Position numbers and translations under genes: made by a program. Positions 15,939-25,122 of a DNA stretch of 64,000 nt are shown piece after piece. How positions within the stretch are numbered: the stretch's first letter is position 1; each line of letters begins with the position of its first letter. The notes under the pieces are model-generated. The model worked only from the letters and a program-made list of their open reading frames with translations, made no database searches and was not told the origin of the DNA. The DNA is from Phaeobacter sp. 22II1-1F12B (lineage in GTDB: Bacteria > Pseudomonadota > Alphaproteobacteria > Rhodobacterales > Rhodobacteraceae), in contig NZ_AQQP01000007.1 in NCBI RefSeq assembly GCF_002210165.1, positions 248,001 through 312,000 of the forward strand, read 5' to 3'.

Positions 15939-16269
15939 CGATCGCGCGCGAGATCATCTCGGTGGTGAACGGCCGTTGAACAAGGATCGAGTTCGGAACG
16001 GCGAGATTGTTGTACTCCGGCTGTTCGGCCACCACTACCGTGTGCTCCGACAGAACGTGCAGGGTTTCTTTCGCTCGCGGGCTGCGCAGTTCGGACGCGG
16101 GTACGCTGACGATGGTCAACCAAGGCTTGGCAATGCGCACCAGTGCGTCATGCGCATCTGCAATCGTCGAAAAAACATGCACGACGCCGTCGGGCACAAA
16201 CTCCGCGAGCGCTTCGGACAGGTCCAAAGCGATCACCGGGTCAGGATCGACTACGAAAAGATTTGGCAT
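15913..16269 (-). CDS. Receiver-like protein lacking the phospho-acceptor aspartate
   Basis: A 118-residue stand-alone protein with the pattern of a response-regulator receiver. Beta1 ends VVDPDP (Asp8, Asp10), alpha1 is LDLSEALAEF, beta4 is HTVVVAEQ, and beta5 ends VQRPF. The third strand reads TIVSVPASEL, where a true receiver has the Asp that is phosphorylated, and the conserved Lys of beta5 is Arg. It is therefore probably a pseudo-receiver that signals by binding. It lies in the stress region and is divergent from a Crp/Fnr regulator with 88 bp between them. No output domain is present. Confidence 0.7.
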   Translation of the reverse strand: MPNLFVVDPDPVIALDLSEALAEFVPDGVVHVFSTIADAHDALVRIAKPWLTIVSVPASELRSPRAKETLHVLSEHTVVVAEQPEYNNLAVPNSILVQRPFTTEMISRAIVNLGAPRR

Positions 16270-16297
16270 CGAGGAAAAGCTCCGTATTTTAGGAGAC

Positions 16298-16330
16298 GTT
16301 TAACGACGCTGCGAATTCTTCGCATTAAAC
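16298..16330. promoter_or_regulatory. Nested inverted repeats between pseudo-receiver and Crp/Fnr genes
   Basis: TGCGAA-TTC-TTCGCA (16310-16324) sits inside GTTTAA (16298-16303) and TTAAAC (16325-16330). It lies in the 88-bp divergent region, 28 bp before the Crp/Fnr gene, and could be an autoregulatory operator. Confidence 0.4.
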
Positions 16331-16357
16331 TGTGACATACAAGGTAAATACAGTCGC

Positions 16358-17086
16358 ATGCCGATCAAGTGTCAAAGATGCCCACTGCGCAACAAGGATG
16401 CCTACATCGATCTCACACCCGAAGAGATCAAGTTCATGGAGCGTTTCAAGGTCGGCGAACTGACCGTCGACGCCGGGGCGCCCATCCTTATGGAGGGATC
16501 GAACAGCCCGCAGCTTTTTACCGTCCTGCGCGGCCTCGGCCTGCGCTACAAAACCACCGAAGACGGCAAGCGCCAGGTCATAAATTTCATTTTTCCCGGT
16601 GATTTCATAGGCTTGCAAGCGGGCATCATGCAGGAAATGGGCCATTCCGTCGAAGCGACGACGAAAATGACCCTCTGTGTCTTTGATCGCTCAGGTATAT
16701 GGACGCTCTTCAAATCACAACCAGAGCGCGCATTCGATCTGACCTGGCTTTCCGCTGTCGAAGAGCATTTCCTTGGCGAAACCCTGCTTTCCCTCGGCCA
16801 GCGCTCGGCTTCTCAGGCCATTGCGTGGGCGCTTCTCAAGATTTTCCTGCGGGGAAAAACGCTCGGTCTGGTGGAAAACGCGGCGATGGAGCTTCCCTAT
16901 CGCCAGCAAGATCTCGCCGATGCGCTGGGGCTGTCGCTGGTTCACACGAACAAGACACTGGCCAAATTGCGGGCGAGTCAGCTGGCCAACTGGTCGAATG
17001 ACAGCCTCAAGGTTTACGACCTCGAGAAGCTCGCCGAGATGGCCAGATCGGATGCGTCGCCGCCCAAGCCACGCCCCCTGCTATAG
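16358..17086 (+). CDS. Crp/Fnr family transcriptional regulator
   Basis: A 242-residue regulator with an N-terminal cNMP-type beta-barrel (residues about 25-140; VINFIFPGDFIGLQAG) and a winged helix (YRQQDLADALGLSLVHTNKTLAKLR). The first residues contain CQRCP, a CxxC pair, but the full cysteine set of the oxygen sensor FNR is not present, so an iron-sulfur sensor is not assured. Similar regulators in roseobacters are poorly characterised. The ATG at 16358 fits the family start. A bidirectional terminator follows immediately. Confidence 0.85.
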   Translation: MPIKCQRCPLRNKDAYIDLTPEEIKFMERFKVGELTVDAGAPILMEGSNSPQLFTVLRGLGLRYKTTEDGKRQVINFIFPGDFIGLQAGIMQEMGHSVEATTKMTLCVFDRSGIWTLFKSQPERAFDLTWLSAVEEHFLGETLLSLGQRSASQAIAWALLKIFLRGKTLGLVENAAMELPYRQQDLADALGLSLVHTNKTLAKLRASQLANWSNDSLKVYDLEKLAEMARSDASPPKPRPLL

Positions 17087-17092
17087 AAAAGA

Positions 17093-17116
17093 AAAACGGG
17101 CCCGATGGCCCGTTTT
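17093..17116. terminator. Bidirectional terminator (crp/fnr and PLDc_N gene)
   Basis: Stem AAAACGGGCC / GGCCCGTTTT around CGAT. The A run on one side and T run on the other let it serve both convergent genes. Confidence 0.85.
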
Positions 17117-17126
17117 CCTTACATCG

Positions 17127-17312
17127 TCACGCGATCTTCTGTCCTGATCTCGGCCCGGCAATAAGCCAGATGATAAAGCCAATGACAGGCAGGATCAGCA
17201 CGAGCAGAACCCACAATACCTTTTTACCCGTGCTTGCGGCCGACCCGATAATCGAGATGATGGCCCAGATGTCGAGCACGAGGATAATTAGTCCGCCAAG
17301 TCCTTCCAGCAT
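17127..17312 (-). CDS. Small PLDc_N domain membrane protein
   Basis: A 61-residue protein with two transmembrane segments (GGLIILVLDIWAIISIIGSA and VLWVLLVLILPVIGFIIWLIAGP), the phospholipase D N-terminal (PLDc_N) domain that often occurs alone as a small membrane protein. AAAAGGAGC lies upstream of the ATG at 17312; a longer reading to 17384 is unsupported. The conserved W-hhhh-P-x-hG-hhhW pattern is clear. Function unknown. Confidence 0.8.
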   Translation of the reverse strand: MLEGLGGLIILVLDIWAIISIIGSAASTGKKVLWVLLVLILPVIGFIIWLIAGPRSGQKIA

Positions 17313-17508
17313 TTCAACGCTCCTTTTTTGGCAATTTACTTGTCCCGTTCCGATACGTTGTGACCGTTGCGGGGCGTCTGCCAATCAACGCCTGAAGGCT
17401 TCTCAGGTTCCCGATTCGCGCCTTTGCATTTGCCTTGCGCCTCACGCGGCTTAATTCTGGGGCGGGGCAAAACCGGGCTGCCCTCAACTTTCTGGAAAGG
17501 GCAAGATT

Positions 17509-18759
17509 TTGGATTCAGGCGCAAAAATCGCCAAGCTGCTTCAGGACATCCGGGCCAGCTACTGGTTTCTTCCAACCTCGATGGTTCTGCTGTCCGTCTT
17601 GCTGGCACTCCTAACGCTTTATGTTGACCGGCACATGGATGACATGCCCTTTTCCCTGCCTGAAACCTTCTCGAACACCCAGGTCGACGGCGCGCGCTCG
17701 CTGATGAGCATCATTTCCCAGTCTGCTTTCGGGGTCGCCGGGGTCATGTTCTCCATGACGATGGTAGCCGTGTCCTTTGCCTCCGGCAATTTCGGCCCGC
17801 GCCTGATCGGGAATTTCATGCGCGACCGGGGCAACCAGCTAAGCCTCGGCACTCTGATCGCCACTTTCGTCTTTGCCCTCATGGTTGCCCGCGCCATTCA
17901 GGACCCTGCGGATGCGGGCGGCGAAGATCCGATCGAAGCCTATGTGCCGCATCTCTCCATCATGGTTTCCATGGGGCTGATGGGCGTTTCGGTCTTTACG
18001 GTTATTTTCTTTGTCCACCACATTCCCGAAACCATCAACGTAGGCAATATCACGGCCGCTCTTGGCAACAAGCTGGTAACTGCCATCAAAGGCCTTATCG
18101 AAGACCGCGAAAAAGACGAGGACAAGGAACACGACTGGCCCGAGCATGACCCGGACACGATCATATACCTCGGCACCAGCGGCTATGTTCAGGCCTTCGA
18201 CAAATCGCTGATGACAGACATCTCGGACGAGAATGACCTGTTGATCTACGTGGTCGCCCCGCCCGGCGATTTCGTCAGTGAAGAGACCCCCGCCCTGCAT
18301 ATCTGGGGCGGCAAACCGGATGAGGAAACTTCTGGCAAGCTGCGCGGTTGCTTTGCCATCGGCCATAGCCGCACCGAGGATCAGAACCTCTTGTTTCTCG
18401 TGGACGAACTGGTCGAGATGTCGGCCCGTGCGCTCTCTCCGGGGGTCAACGACCCGTTTACAGCGATCAACTGCCTGAACTGGATGTTCACTGCCTGCCT
18501 GACCGCAGCCAATTACAAATCAGGTCTGCGCGAAGATCGCAAAGGCCGGGTGAGAACAGGCAGCCTTACTTTTCTTGACCTGCTGGAACAGGGCTTTGGC
18601 AATTCTCGGCCCTACACGGAAACTGATGCGCTTTGCGACGCGCATGTCCACAAGCTTCTGAGCCGGATGCAGAAAGACCTCGAGAACGAGGAAGACCGCG
18701 AAACGCTCCGGCAGTTTCACGCAAGGCTCGACAGCACGCCGCGCAAACTACGCACATAA
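17509..18759 (+). CDS. DUF2254 family membrane protein
   Basis: A 416-residue protein of the DUF2254 family. It has N-terminal transmembrane helices (WFLPTSMVLLSVLLALLTLYV and later segments to about residue 180) and a soluble C-terminal part carrying the family block RALSPGVNDPFTAINCLNWM. The likely start is TTG at 17509, with GGAAAGGG upstream; no in-frame ATG fits better. It is a predicted inner membrane protein of unknown function and sits in the stress and envelope region. A strong terminator hairpin follows 4 nt after the stop. Confidence 0.82.
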   Translation: MDSGAKIAKLLQDIRASYWFLPTSMVLLSVLLALLTLYVDRHMDDMPFSLPETFSNTQVDGARSLMSIISQSAFGVAGVMFSMTMVAVSFASGNFGPRLIGNFMRDRGNQLSLGTLIATFVFALMVARAIQDPADAGGEDPIEAYVPHLSIMVSMGLMGVSVFTVIFFVHHIPETINVGNITAALGNKLVTAIKGLIEDREKDEDKEHDWPEHDPDTIIYLGTSGYVQAFDKSLMTDISDENDLLIYVVAPPGDFVSEETPALHIWGGKPDEETSGKLRGCFAIGHSRTEDQNLLFLVDELVEMSARALSPGVNDPFTAINCLNWMFTACLTAANYKSGLREDRKGRVRTGSLTFLDLLEQGFGNSRPYTETDALCDAHVHKLLSRMQKDLENEEDRETLRQFHARLDSTPRKLRT

Positions 18760-18763
18760 AAAA

Positions 18764-18786
18764 TGGCCCGCCTGAAAGGCGGGCCA
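18764..18786. terminator. Hairpin between the DUF2254 and PRC-barrel genes
   Basis: Perfect 9-bp stem TGGCCCGCC / GGCGGGCCA with a TGAAA loop, preceded by an A6 run that gives a T tract on the minus strand. It probably terminates the PRC-barrel gene and the convergent DUF2254 gene. Confidence 0.8.
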
Positions 18787-18812
18787 AAGTTTGGAGTGTA
18801 CTCAGTTACGAA

Positions 18813-19937
18813 TTAATCTTCGTATTCAGGCAGCGACTCGAGTTGTTCCTTCGTCATGTTGACGCGGACCCGGATGTCGTCGCCATCGTTTTCACGCTGA
18901 ATGTTCAGCTCGTCCGATGCCAGGGCAACCGGCTTTTCGCCAATGCCGAGGAAGCCACCTACATCAACAACCGCACGGTCGATCTTGGAAGAACCGTCCA
19001 TCAGCAGTTCGGAAACTTCACCGATCCACTGGTCGGTCGAGTCGTAAACGCGTGCACCGGTCAGGTCGTCAGCGGTCAGCTCGTCGGCACGAACCATGGT
19101 GTAGCCTTCGTCGGCAACCATTTCGTTGGTCGCAGCGTCGTTATTGGCCATTTCCGCGTCCGAGTTCATGGTCTCGTTTGCGGCCATGCCAGTGGCGGCA
19201 CCGGTTGCAGCCGGATCAACGGCTTCGTCACTTGCAACGTCGTCGGTCATCGGCTGAAGCTCGGCTTCGGCGCTATCGACAGCTTCGTCGGTTTCTTCAG
19301 CAACATTCGAAGCGGCCTGCTCGATTTCGTTGCCGGCTTCTTCTGCGCTGCTCTCAATCGCATCGCCTGCGTTGTCAGCAGCAACGGCGACGTCATCAGC
19401 GGTGTTTTCTGCCGCGTTTTCAGCATCGTTCATAGCCATTTCAGCGTCGTTCTCGGCGCGGTCCCAGCTATATTCCGGCGCTTCTTCAAGGTTCGCGCGG
19501 CTAGCGTTCATCACGAGGAAGAAATCACCTTCGTCTTCGGCGGTCGCATCGTCAGACACGAATTTGATTGCGTCCATGTCGACCGAAATCTGGCGCTCGC
19601 CAATGCCGAGGAAGCCGCCGATGTCGACGAGGATGGCATCCACGCCACCGTCACGGTTCAGCACGACGTCGTTGATTTCGCCGATGTCTTCCCAGTTGTC
19701 CTGAAGACCCTCATAGCCTTCCTGATCAACTTCGTTTTCGCTGGTGTAAACACGCATGCCGATAAAGTTCGACGCGTGGATTTCCATCGGGCCCGGTTCG
19801 CTGCGGAACATGCTGTCTGAACCGCTCTGCATCGATGCAGCAGCATCGGATTCAGCAGCGGCTTCGGTGTTCGTCTGGGCGTAGACACCGGTTGCGCTCG
19901 CCGCAATAAGGGCAGTAGTCATCAAAAGGCGTTTCAT
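18813..19937 (-). CDS. Secreted protein with two PRC-barrel domains and an Ala/Glu/Asp-rich linker
   Basis: A 374-residue exported protein. A signal peptide (KRLLMTTALIAASATGVYAQ) is followed by a PRC-barrel-like domain (GMRVYTSENE...VDIGGFLGIGE), a linker of about 150 residues made almost only of Ala, Glu, Asp, Asn and Met in heptad-like repeats, and a second PRC-barrel (GARVYDSTDQ...VDVGGFLGIGE). The repeated V-D-x-GGFLGIGE marks the internal duplication. PRC-barrel periplasmic proteins are frequent members of the alphaproteobacterial general stress regulon, and an EcfG-like promoter lies upstream. The start is ATG 19937 with GGAG 7 nt away (19940 is an alternative). Confidence 0.85.
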   Translation of the reverse strand: MKRLLMTTALIAASATGVYAQTNTEAAAESDAAASMQSGSDSMFRSEPGPMEIHASNFIGMRVYTSENEVDQEGYEGLQDNWEDIGEINDVVLNRDGGVDAILVDIGGFLGIGERQISVDMDAIKFVSDDATAEDEGDFFLVMNASRANLEEAPEYSWDRAENDAEMAMNDAENAAENTADDVAVAADNAGDAIESSAEEAGNEIEQAASNVAEETDEAVDSAEAELQPMTDDVASDEAVDPAATGAATGMAANETMNSDAEMANNDAATNEMVADEGYTMVRADELTADDLTGARVYDSTDQWIGEVSELLMDGSSKIDRAVVDVGGFLGIGEKPVALASDELNIQRENDGDDIRVRVNMTKEQLESLPEYED

Positions 19938-19992
19938 CATTTCTCTCCTACCAATTACTCGGCCAGAACTCCCATCTGGCTCTCGGGTAGAA

Positions 19993-20018
19993 AACAGCGC
20001 AACCTCGCTTCCGGTTCC
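19993..20018 (-). promoter_or_regulatory. EcfG-type promoter of the PRC-barrel gene
   Basis: On the minus strand GGAAC (20018-20014), a 17-nt spacer and TGTT (19996-19993) match the EcfG consensus with one -10 mismatch, 56 bp before the start codon. Confidence 0.55.
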
Positions 20019-20197
20019 TTTAGGTTTCTCAAAGTTGCGAAATTTTTTGGCGCTCGGCCAAGTCCCGCCGATGCGAATATTGCGCCAAAACCCGTGATTA
20101 CAGGGGTCTCGCGGCACAGGAAATCCCGGCAAAGGGATGGTTGATCGGCCGCGAATCCCGTAGGTGTCACCCGGAATTCGCAAGAAAAGGACCCGAT

Positions 20198-21571
20198 ATG
20201 CTGAAGAACGATCAACTGGATCAATGGGATAGAGAAAACTTTTCCCACCCCTCGACTCATCTTGCCCAGCACGCGCGCGGCGAAAGCGCCAACCGGGTGA
20301 TCCGGACTGCATCGGGTGTCCATATCGAAGATCGCGACGGCACGAAGCTGCTCGATGCCTTTGCCGGGCTTTACTGCGTGAACGTCGGCTATGGACGTCA
20401 GGAAATCGCCCAAGCCATTTCCGATCAGGCCAGCGAACTGGCATACTACCATTCCTATGTCGGCCACGGCACCGAAGCGTCGATCACCCTCTCCAAGATG
20501 ATCCTCGACCGCGCGCCCGATAACATGTCCAAGGTCTATTTCGGCCTCGGCGGGTCGGATGCGAACGAAACCAACGTCAAGCTGGTCTGGTATTACAACA
20601 ACATCCGCGGCCTGCCGAAAAAGAAAAAGATCATCTCGCGCTGGCGCGGCTATCACGGCTCGGGGCTGGTAACCGGCTCACTGACCGGCCTCGAACTCTT
20701 CCACAAGAAATTCGACCTGCCGGTCGAGCAGGTTACCCACACCATCGCCCCGGACTATTTCCGCCGCGAAGACCTCAGCCAGAGCGAATCCGAATTCGTC
20801 GCTCATTGCGCGTCCGAGCTTGAGGCGCTGATCGAGCGTGAAGGCGCGGACACCATCGCCGCCTTCATCGGCGAACCGGTCCTCGGCACCGGCGGCATCG
20901 TTCCGCCCCCCGCCGGTTACTGGGAAGCCATTCAGGCGGTTCTGAACAAGCATGACATCCTGCTCATCGCGGATGAGGTCGTGACCGGTTTTGGCCGTCT
21001 CGGCTCCATGTTCGGCTCAGATCACTACGGACTGAAACCCGATCTCATCACCATTGCCAAGGGTCTCACCTCGGCCTATGCGCCGCTTTCCGGATCAATC
21101 GTCGGTGAAAAGATGTGGAAGGTTCTCGAACAGGGCACCGATGAAAACGGACCCATCGGCCACGGTTGGACCTATTCCGCCCATCCGATCGGCGCTGCCG
21201 CGGGCGTGGCCAACCTCAATTTGCTCGACAAGCTGGGTCTGGTGGCGAATGCGGGCAATGTCGGCACCTACCTGAACCAGCAGATGAAGGCCGCGCTTGG
21301 CGATCACCCCAACGTCGGCGACATCCGGGGCGAAGGCATGCTCTGCGCTGTGGAATTCGTCGAAAACCGCGACGGACGCAAATTCTTCGACCCCGCCAAA
21401 AAGATCGGCCCGCAGGTCTCGGCCAAGATGCTGGAACAGGACCGGGTCATCGCCCGCGCCATGCCGCAGGGCGACATCATCGGCTTTGCACCGCCTTTCT
21501 GCCTGACCCGCGAAGAGGCCGACAAGATCGTTGGCGCAACCCAGCGCGCGGTCGAAACCGTCCTCAGCTGA
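20198..21571 (+). CDS. Class III PLP-dependent aminotransferase (omega-amino acid:pyruvate type)
   Basis: A 457-residue class III aminotransferase. The PLP lysine is in [15 protein letters not shown], the cofactor Asp in [15 protein letters not shown], and the [12 protein letters not shown] and RWRGYHGSG blocks are typical of omega-transaminases acting on diamines, beta-alanine, taurine or similar amines. The ATG at 20198 has AAAAGGA upstream; the longer frame from 20141 is rejected. It is a single gene; a 10-bp stem-loop follows. The substrate cannot be read from the sequence, though polyamine-type genes lie further downstream. Confidence 0.88.
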   Translation: MLKNDQLDQWDRENFSHPSTHLAQHARGESANRVIRTASGVHIEDRDGTKLLDAFAGLYCVNVGYGRQEIAQAISDQASELAYYHSYVGHGTEASITLSKMILDRAPDNMSKVYFGLGGSDANETNVKLVWYYNNIRGLPKKKKIISRWRGYHGSGLVTGSLTGLELFHKKFDLPVEQVTHTIAPDYFRREDLSQSESEFVAHCASELEALIEREGADTIAAFIGEPVLGTGGIVPPPAGYWEAIQAVLNKHDILLIADEVVTGFGRLGSMFGSDHYGLKPDLITIAKGLTSAYAPLSGSIVGEKMWKVLEQGTDENGPIGHGWTYSAHPIGAAAGVANLNLLDKLGLVANAGNVGTYLNQQMKAALGDHPNVGDIRGEGMLCAVEFVENRDGRKFFDPAKKIGPQVSAKMLEQDRVIARAMPQGDIIGFAPPFCLTREEADKIVGATQRAVETVLS

Positions 21572-21581
21572 CAAACACCAC

Positions 21582-21607
21582 CGCCGTGCCCGCAAAGTCG
21601 GGCACGG
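21582..21607 (+). terminator. 10-bp stem-loop after the aminotransferase gene
   Basis: Stem GCCGTGCCCG / CGGGCACGGC with a CAAAGT loop, 10 nt after the stop. There is no T run, so termination may be Rho-assisted. Confidence 0.6.
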
Positions 21608-21762
21608 CACCCCTATCTGGGGCGCAATCCGTCGCGCCGTTTTCCCGCGCATCCGCCGCACAGGCTGGGCCGCGCTGGCCCCGCTTCGGGCGTTTCCCTT
21701 TACATGTGATCCCAAACCGTCTTTGCTGCATCGCAGCTTTCCAACGAGGAAAAGACAGTTAC

Positions 21763-24700
21763 ATGGCCATCACTGCAAGCATCCGTCACCTGACCCATTA
21801 CAAGTATGACCGGCCCGTGACGCTGGGCCCGCAGGTCATCCGGCTGCGGCCCGCACCGCACAGCCGGACACGGGTGATTTCGCACTCGCTCAAAGTCAGC
21901 CCGGAGAACCATTTCGTCAATCACCAGCAGGATCCCTACGGCAACTGGCTGTCGCGCTTTGTTTTTCCCGAACCCGTCACCGAGTTCCGTATCGAGGTCG
22001 ATCTCGTCGCGGATATGACTGTCTACAATCCGTTCGACTTCTTCGTCGATGAAACCGCACAGGAATGGCCCTTCGACTACCCCGCCGAACTGGTCGAAGA
22101 CCTCTCGATCTATCGCAAGACCGAAACGCCGGGGCCGCTGCTGACCGAGTTCATGAAATCGATCTCCCGCGACAAGACCGGCACCGTCGATTTCCTCGTC
22201 GGCCTGAACGCGCGGCTCTCGAATGAGATCAACTACGTCATCCGGATGGAGCCGGGCGTGCAGACGCCCGAAGAAACCCTCGGCTCCGAACGCGGCTCGT
22301 GCCGCGACACAAGCTGGCTGCTGGTGCAGATCCTGCGCAACCTCGGCTTTGCCGCGCGTTTTGTCTCGGGCTACCTGATCCAGCTGAAACCCGATCTGGT
22401 CGCGCTCGACGGTCCCGCCGGCACCGATCACGATTTCACCGATCTCCACGCATGGTGCGAAGTCTACCTGCCGGGCGCAGGCTGGATCGGGCTCGACCCG
22501 ACCTCGGGCCTTCTGACCGGCGAAAGCCATATCCCGCTGGCCGCGACACCGCATTATTCCAACGCCGCGCCCATCGTCGGCGGTTTTTCTTCCGCTGGCG
22601 CACCCGAAGTCGATTTCGATTTCGACATGACGGTCACGCGCACCGCCGAACACCCGCGCATCACCAAACCCTTCTCCGAAGAAGCATGGGAGGCGCTCGA
22701 CGAACTCGGCCACAAGGTCGACGCAGTGCTCAAGAAAGAAGACGTACGCCTGACCATGGGTGGCGAGCCGACATTCGTCTCCATCGACGATTTCGAATCC
22801 CCCGAATGGAACACCGCCGCCGTCGGGCCGATGAAACGCGGCCTTGCCGATGACCTGATCCGACGCCTGCGCGACCGCTTCGCCCCGGGCGGGTTCCTGC
22901 ATTACGGTCAGGGCAAGTGGTACCCGGGCGAAACCCTGCCCCGCTGGACCTTCTCCCTCTACTGGCGCAAGGACGGCAAGCCGATCTGGAAAGACGACGC
23001 CCTCATCGCCCGCGAAGGCGCCAAGACCGGTGCCAGCAAGGAAGACGCCAGCAAGCTGCTCGGCGAAATCGCCAGCGGTCTCGGCATCGAACCTGATTAC
23101 GTGGTCCCCGCCTATGAGGATCCCGCCGAATGGATCATCAAGGAAGGCAACCTGCCCGAAAACGTCACGCCCGAGAATTCCAAGCTGAAAGACCCCGAGG
23201 AACGTCACCGCATCGCCCGCGTATTCGAGCGTGGTCTGACCGAACCCTCGGGCTATATCCTGCCAGTGCAGGCATGGCAGTCCAAGGCCAGCGGCCATCG
23301 CTGGCGCTCCGAGAAATGGAAGCTGCGGCGCGGCCACGTCTACCTTGTGCCCGGCGACAGCCCGGTTGGTTACCGCATCCCGCTAGGAACGCTGCCCTAC
23401 GTGCCGCCCGCGCAATTTCCCTATACCTACCCGACCGATCCGACCGAGCCGCGCGGCCCGCTGCCCGAATTCGCCGAGGAAGCCTCGGATTTCGGCGGCC
23501 CCGAAACCACCGAAGGCCGCAGCCAGCCGGTCAGCGCGCCCAACGCGACCGGCTCGACGCAGGAGCTTATCCCACAAGAACTGCACGCGGTCGGCGGCGC
23601 CGTCCGCACCGCGCTCTCGGTCGAACCCCGCGACGGGCGGCTCTGCGTTTTCATGCCCCCGGTTGAATCGCTCGAAGATTACCTCGAACTGATCCACGTT
23701 GCCGAAGCAGCGGCGAAAAAGTTGAACCTTCCCGTCCATATCGAAGGCTATGCCCCGCCGCATGATCCGCGCATGAACGTGATCCGCGTCGCGCCCGACC
23801 CGGGCGTGATCGAGGTGAACATCCATCCCGCCGACAACTGGGACGATTGTGTCGCCACCACCAAGGCCGTTTACGAAGAGGCCAAGCTCTGCCGCCTTGG
23901 TGCCGACAAGTTCATGATCGACGGCAAGCATACCGGCACCGGCGGCGGCAACCACGTGGTCGTCGGCGGCGAGACCCCGAATGACTCGCCCTTCCTGCGT
24001 CGCCCCGACCTGATGCGCTCGCTGGTGCTCCACTGGCTGCGCCACCCCTCGCTCTCCTACCTGTTCTCGGGCCTCTTCATCGGCCCCACCAGTCAGGCCC
24101 CGCGCATCGACGAGGCCCGCCATGACAGCCTTTACGAGCTTGAAATCGCACTGAACCAGATCCACGCGCCGGGCGAAGGCACGCCCCCCGCGCCATGGCT
24201 CACCGACCGGCTGCTACGCAACATCCTCGTCGACGTTACCGGCAACACCCACCGGGCCGAGATCTGTATCGACAAGATGTTTTCGCCCGATGGCCCCACC
24301 GGCCGCCTTGGCCTTGTCGAATTCCGCGGCTTCGAAATGCCACCCGACGCCCAGATGAGCCTTGCCCAGCAGGTGCTCATCCGCGCCCTGATCGCGCGGT
24401 TCTGGACATCGCCGGTGAAAGGCAAACCGGTGCGCTGGGGCACCACGCTGCACGACCGTTTCATGCTGCCGCATTTCGTCTGGGAAGACCTGATGGACGT
24501 GCTCCGCGATCTTGGCGATCACGGTTTCACCTTCCGCCCCGAATGGTTCGAGGCGCAGGCCGAGTTCCGCTTCCCCTTCTGCGGCGAAGTCGAATACGAA
24601 GGTGTCCACCTCGAACTGCGACAGGCGCTCGAACCTTGGCACGTGATGGGCGAACGCGGCGCAATCGGCGGTACCGTGCGCTACACCGACAGCTCGGTGG

Positions 24701-25119
24701 AACGGATGCAGGTCAAGCTCTCGGGCGGCGATCCGTCCCGCTATATCGTGACCTGCAACAAGCGCGCCGTGCCCCTTACCGCCACCGGCACCAATGGCGT
24801 CAGCGTCGCGGGCGTGCGGTTCAAGGCATGGCAGGCGGCGGAATCCATGCATCCCGTATTGCCGGTCAACGCGCCCCTGACCTTTGACATCTTCGACACT
24901 TGGACGGGCCACGCAATTGGCGGCTGCACCTATCACGTCGCCCACCCGGGCGGTCGGAATTACGAAACCTTCCCGGTCAACGGCAACGAGGCCGAGGCAC
25001 GCCGACTTGCGCGGTTCGAAAAGATGGGGCACACCCCCGGCAGCTTCTGGCCCGAGCCGGAACATCCCCATCCTGAATTCCCCCTGACCCTCGATCTCAG
25101 GCGGCCTCCCGGACTTTGA
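21763..25119 (+). CDS. Large transglutaminase-DUF2126 protein
   Basis: A 1118-residue protein. The N-terminal 300 residues are a transglutaminase-like unit with Cys180 in GSCRDTSW, His229 in DLHAWCE and Asp245 in GLDPTSG. The remaining 800 residues form the DUF2126 (COG4196) region, starting around [16 protein letters not shown] and containing the [12 protein letters not shown] and [10 protein letters not shown] blocks. DUF2126 is found almost only beside circularly permuted ATP-grasp and alpha-E genes; a ligase-like role has been predicted. The ATG at 21763 has GAGGAAAAG upstream. The next gene starts 3 nt after the stop. GC and codon use match the neighbours. Confidence 0.9.
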   Translation: MAITASIRHLTHYKYDRPVTLGPQVIRLRPAPHSRTRVISHSLKVSPENHFVNHQQDPYGNWLSRFVFPEPVTEFRIEVDLVADMTVYNPFDFFVDETAQEWPFDYPAELVEDLSIYRKTETPGPLLTEFMKSISRDKTGTVDFLVGLNARLSNEINYVIRMEPGVQTPEETLGSERGSCRDTSWLLVQILRNLGFAARFVSGYLIQLKPDLVALDGPAGTDHDFTDLHAWCEVYLPGAGWIGLDPTSGLLTGESHIPLAATPHYSNAAPIVGGFSSAGAPEVDFDFDMTVTRTAEHPRITKPFSEEAWEALDELGHKVDAVLKKEDVRLTMGGEPTFVSIDDFESPEWNTAAVGPMKRGLADDLIRRLRDRFAPGGFLHYGQGKWYPGETLPRWTFSLYWRKDGKPIWKDDALIAREGAKTGASKEDASKLLGEIASGLGIEPDYVVPAYEDPAEWIIKEGNLPENVTPENSKLKDPEERHRIARVFERGLTEPSGYILPVQAWQSKASGHRWRSEKWKLRRGHVYLVPGDSPVGYRIPLGTLPYVPPAQFPYTYPTDPTEPRGPLPEFAEEASDFGGPETTEGRSQPVSAPNATGSTQELIPQELHAVGGAVRTALSVEPRDGRLCVFMPPVESLEDYLELIHVAEAAAKKLNLPVHIEGYAPPHDPRMNVIRVAPDPGVIEVNIHPADNWDDCVATTKAVYEEAKLCRLGADKFMIDGKHTGTGGGNHVVVGGETPNDSPFLRRPDLMRSLVLHWLRHPSLSYLFSGLFIGPTSQAPRIDEARHDSLYELEIALNQIHAPGEGTPPAPWLTDRLLRNILVDVTGNTHRAEICIDKMFSPDGPTGRLGLVEFRGFEMPPDAQMSLAQQVLIRALIARFWTSPVKGKPVRWGTTLHDRFMLPHFVWEDLMDVLRDLGDHGFTFRPEWFEAQAEFRFPFCGEVEYEGVHLELRQALEPWHVMGERGAIGGTVRYTDSSVERMQVKLSGGDPSRYIVTCNKRAVPLTATGTNGVSVAGVRFKAWQAAESMHPVLPVNAPLTFDIFDTWTGHAIGGCTYHVAHPGGRNYETFPVNGNEAEARRLARFEKMGHTPGSFWPEPEHPHPEFPLTLDLRRPPGL

Positions 25120-25122
25120 TAC

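Noticed and set aside
16358-17086. Crp/Fnr gene as a true oxygen-sensing FNR
   Set aside because: Only an N-terminal CxxC pair is present near the start; the full set of cysteines for a 4Fe-4S cluster could not be found.
19941-20444. N-terminal extension of the PRC-barrel gene to 20444
   Set aside because: It would bury the signal peptide in the middle of the protein, cover the EcfG-like promoter and overlap the start of the divergent aminotransferase gene.
21166-21762. N-terminal extension of the transglutaminase-DUF2126 gene
   Set aside because: It runs through the aminotransferase gene in another frame and through the stem-loop after it; the family N-terminus begins at the ATG at 21763.
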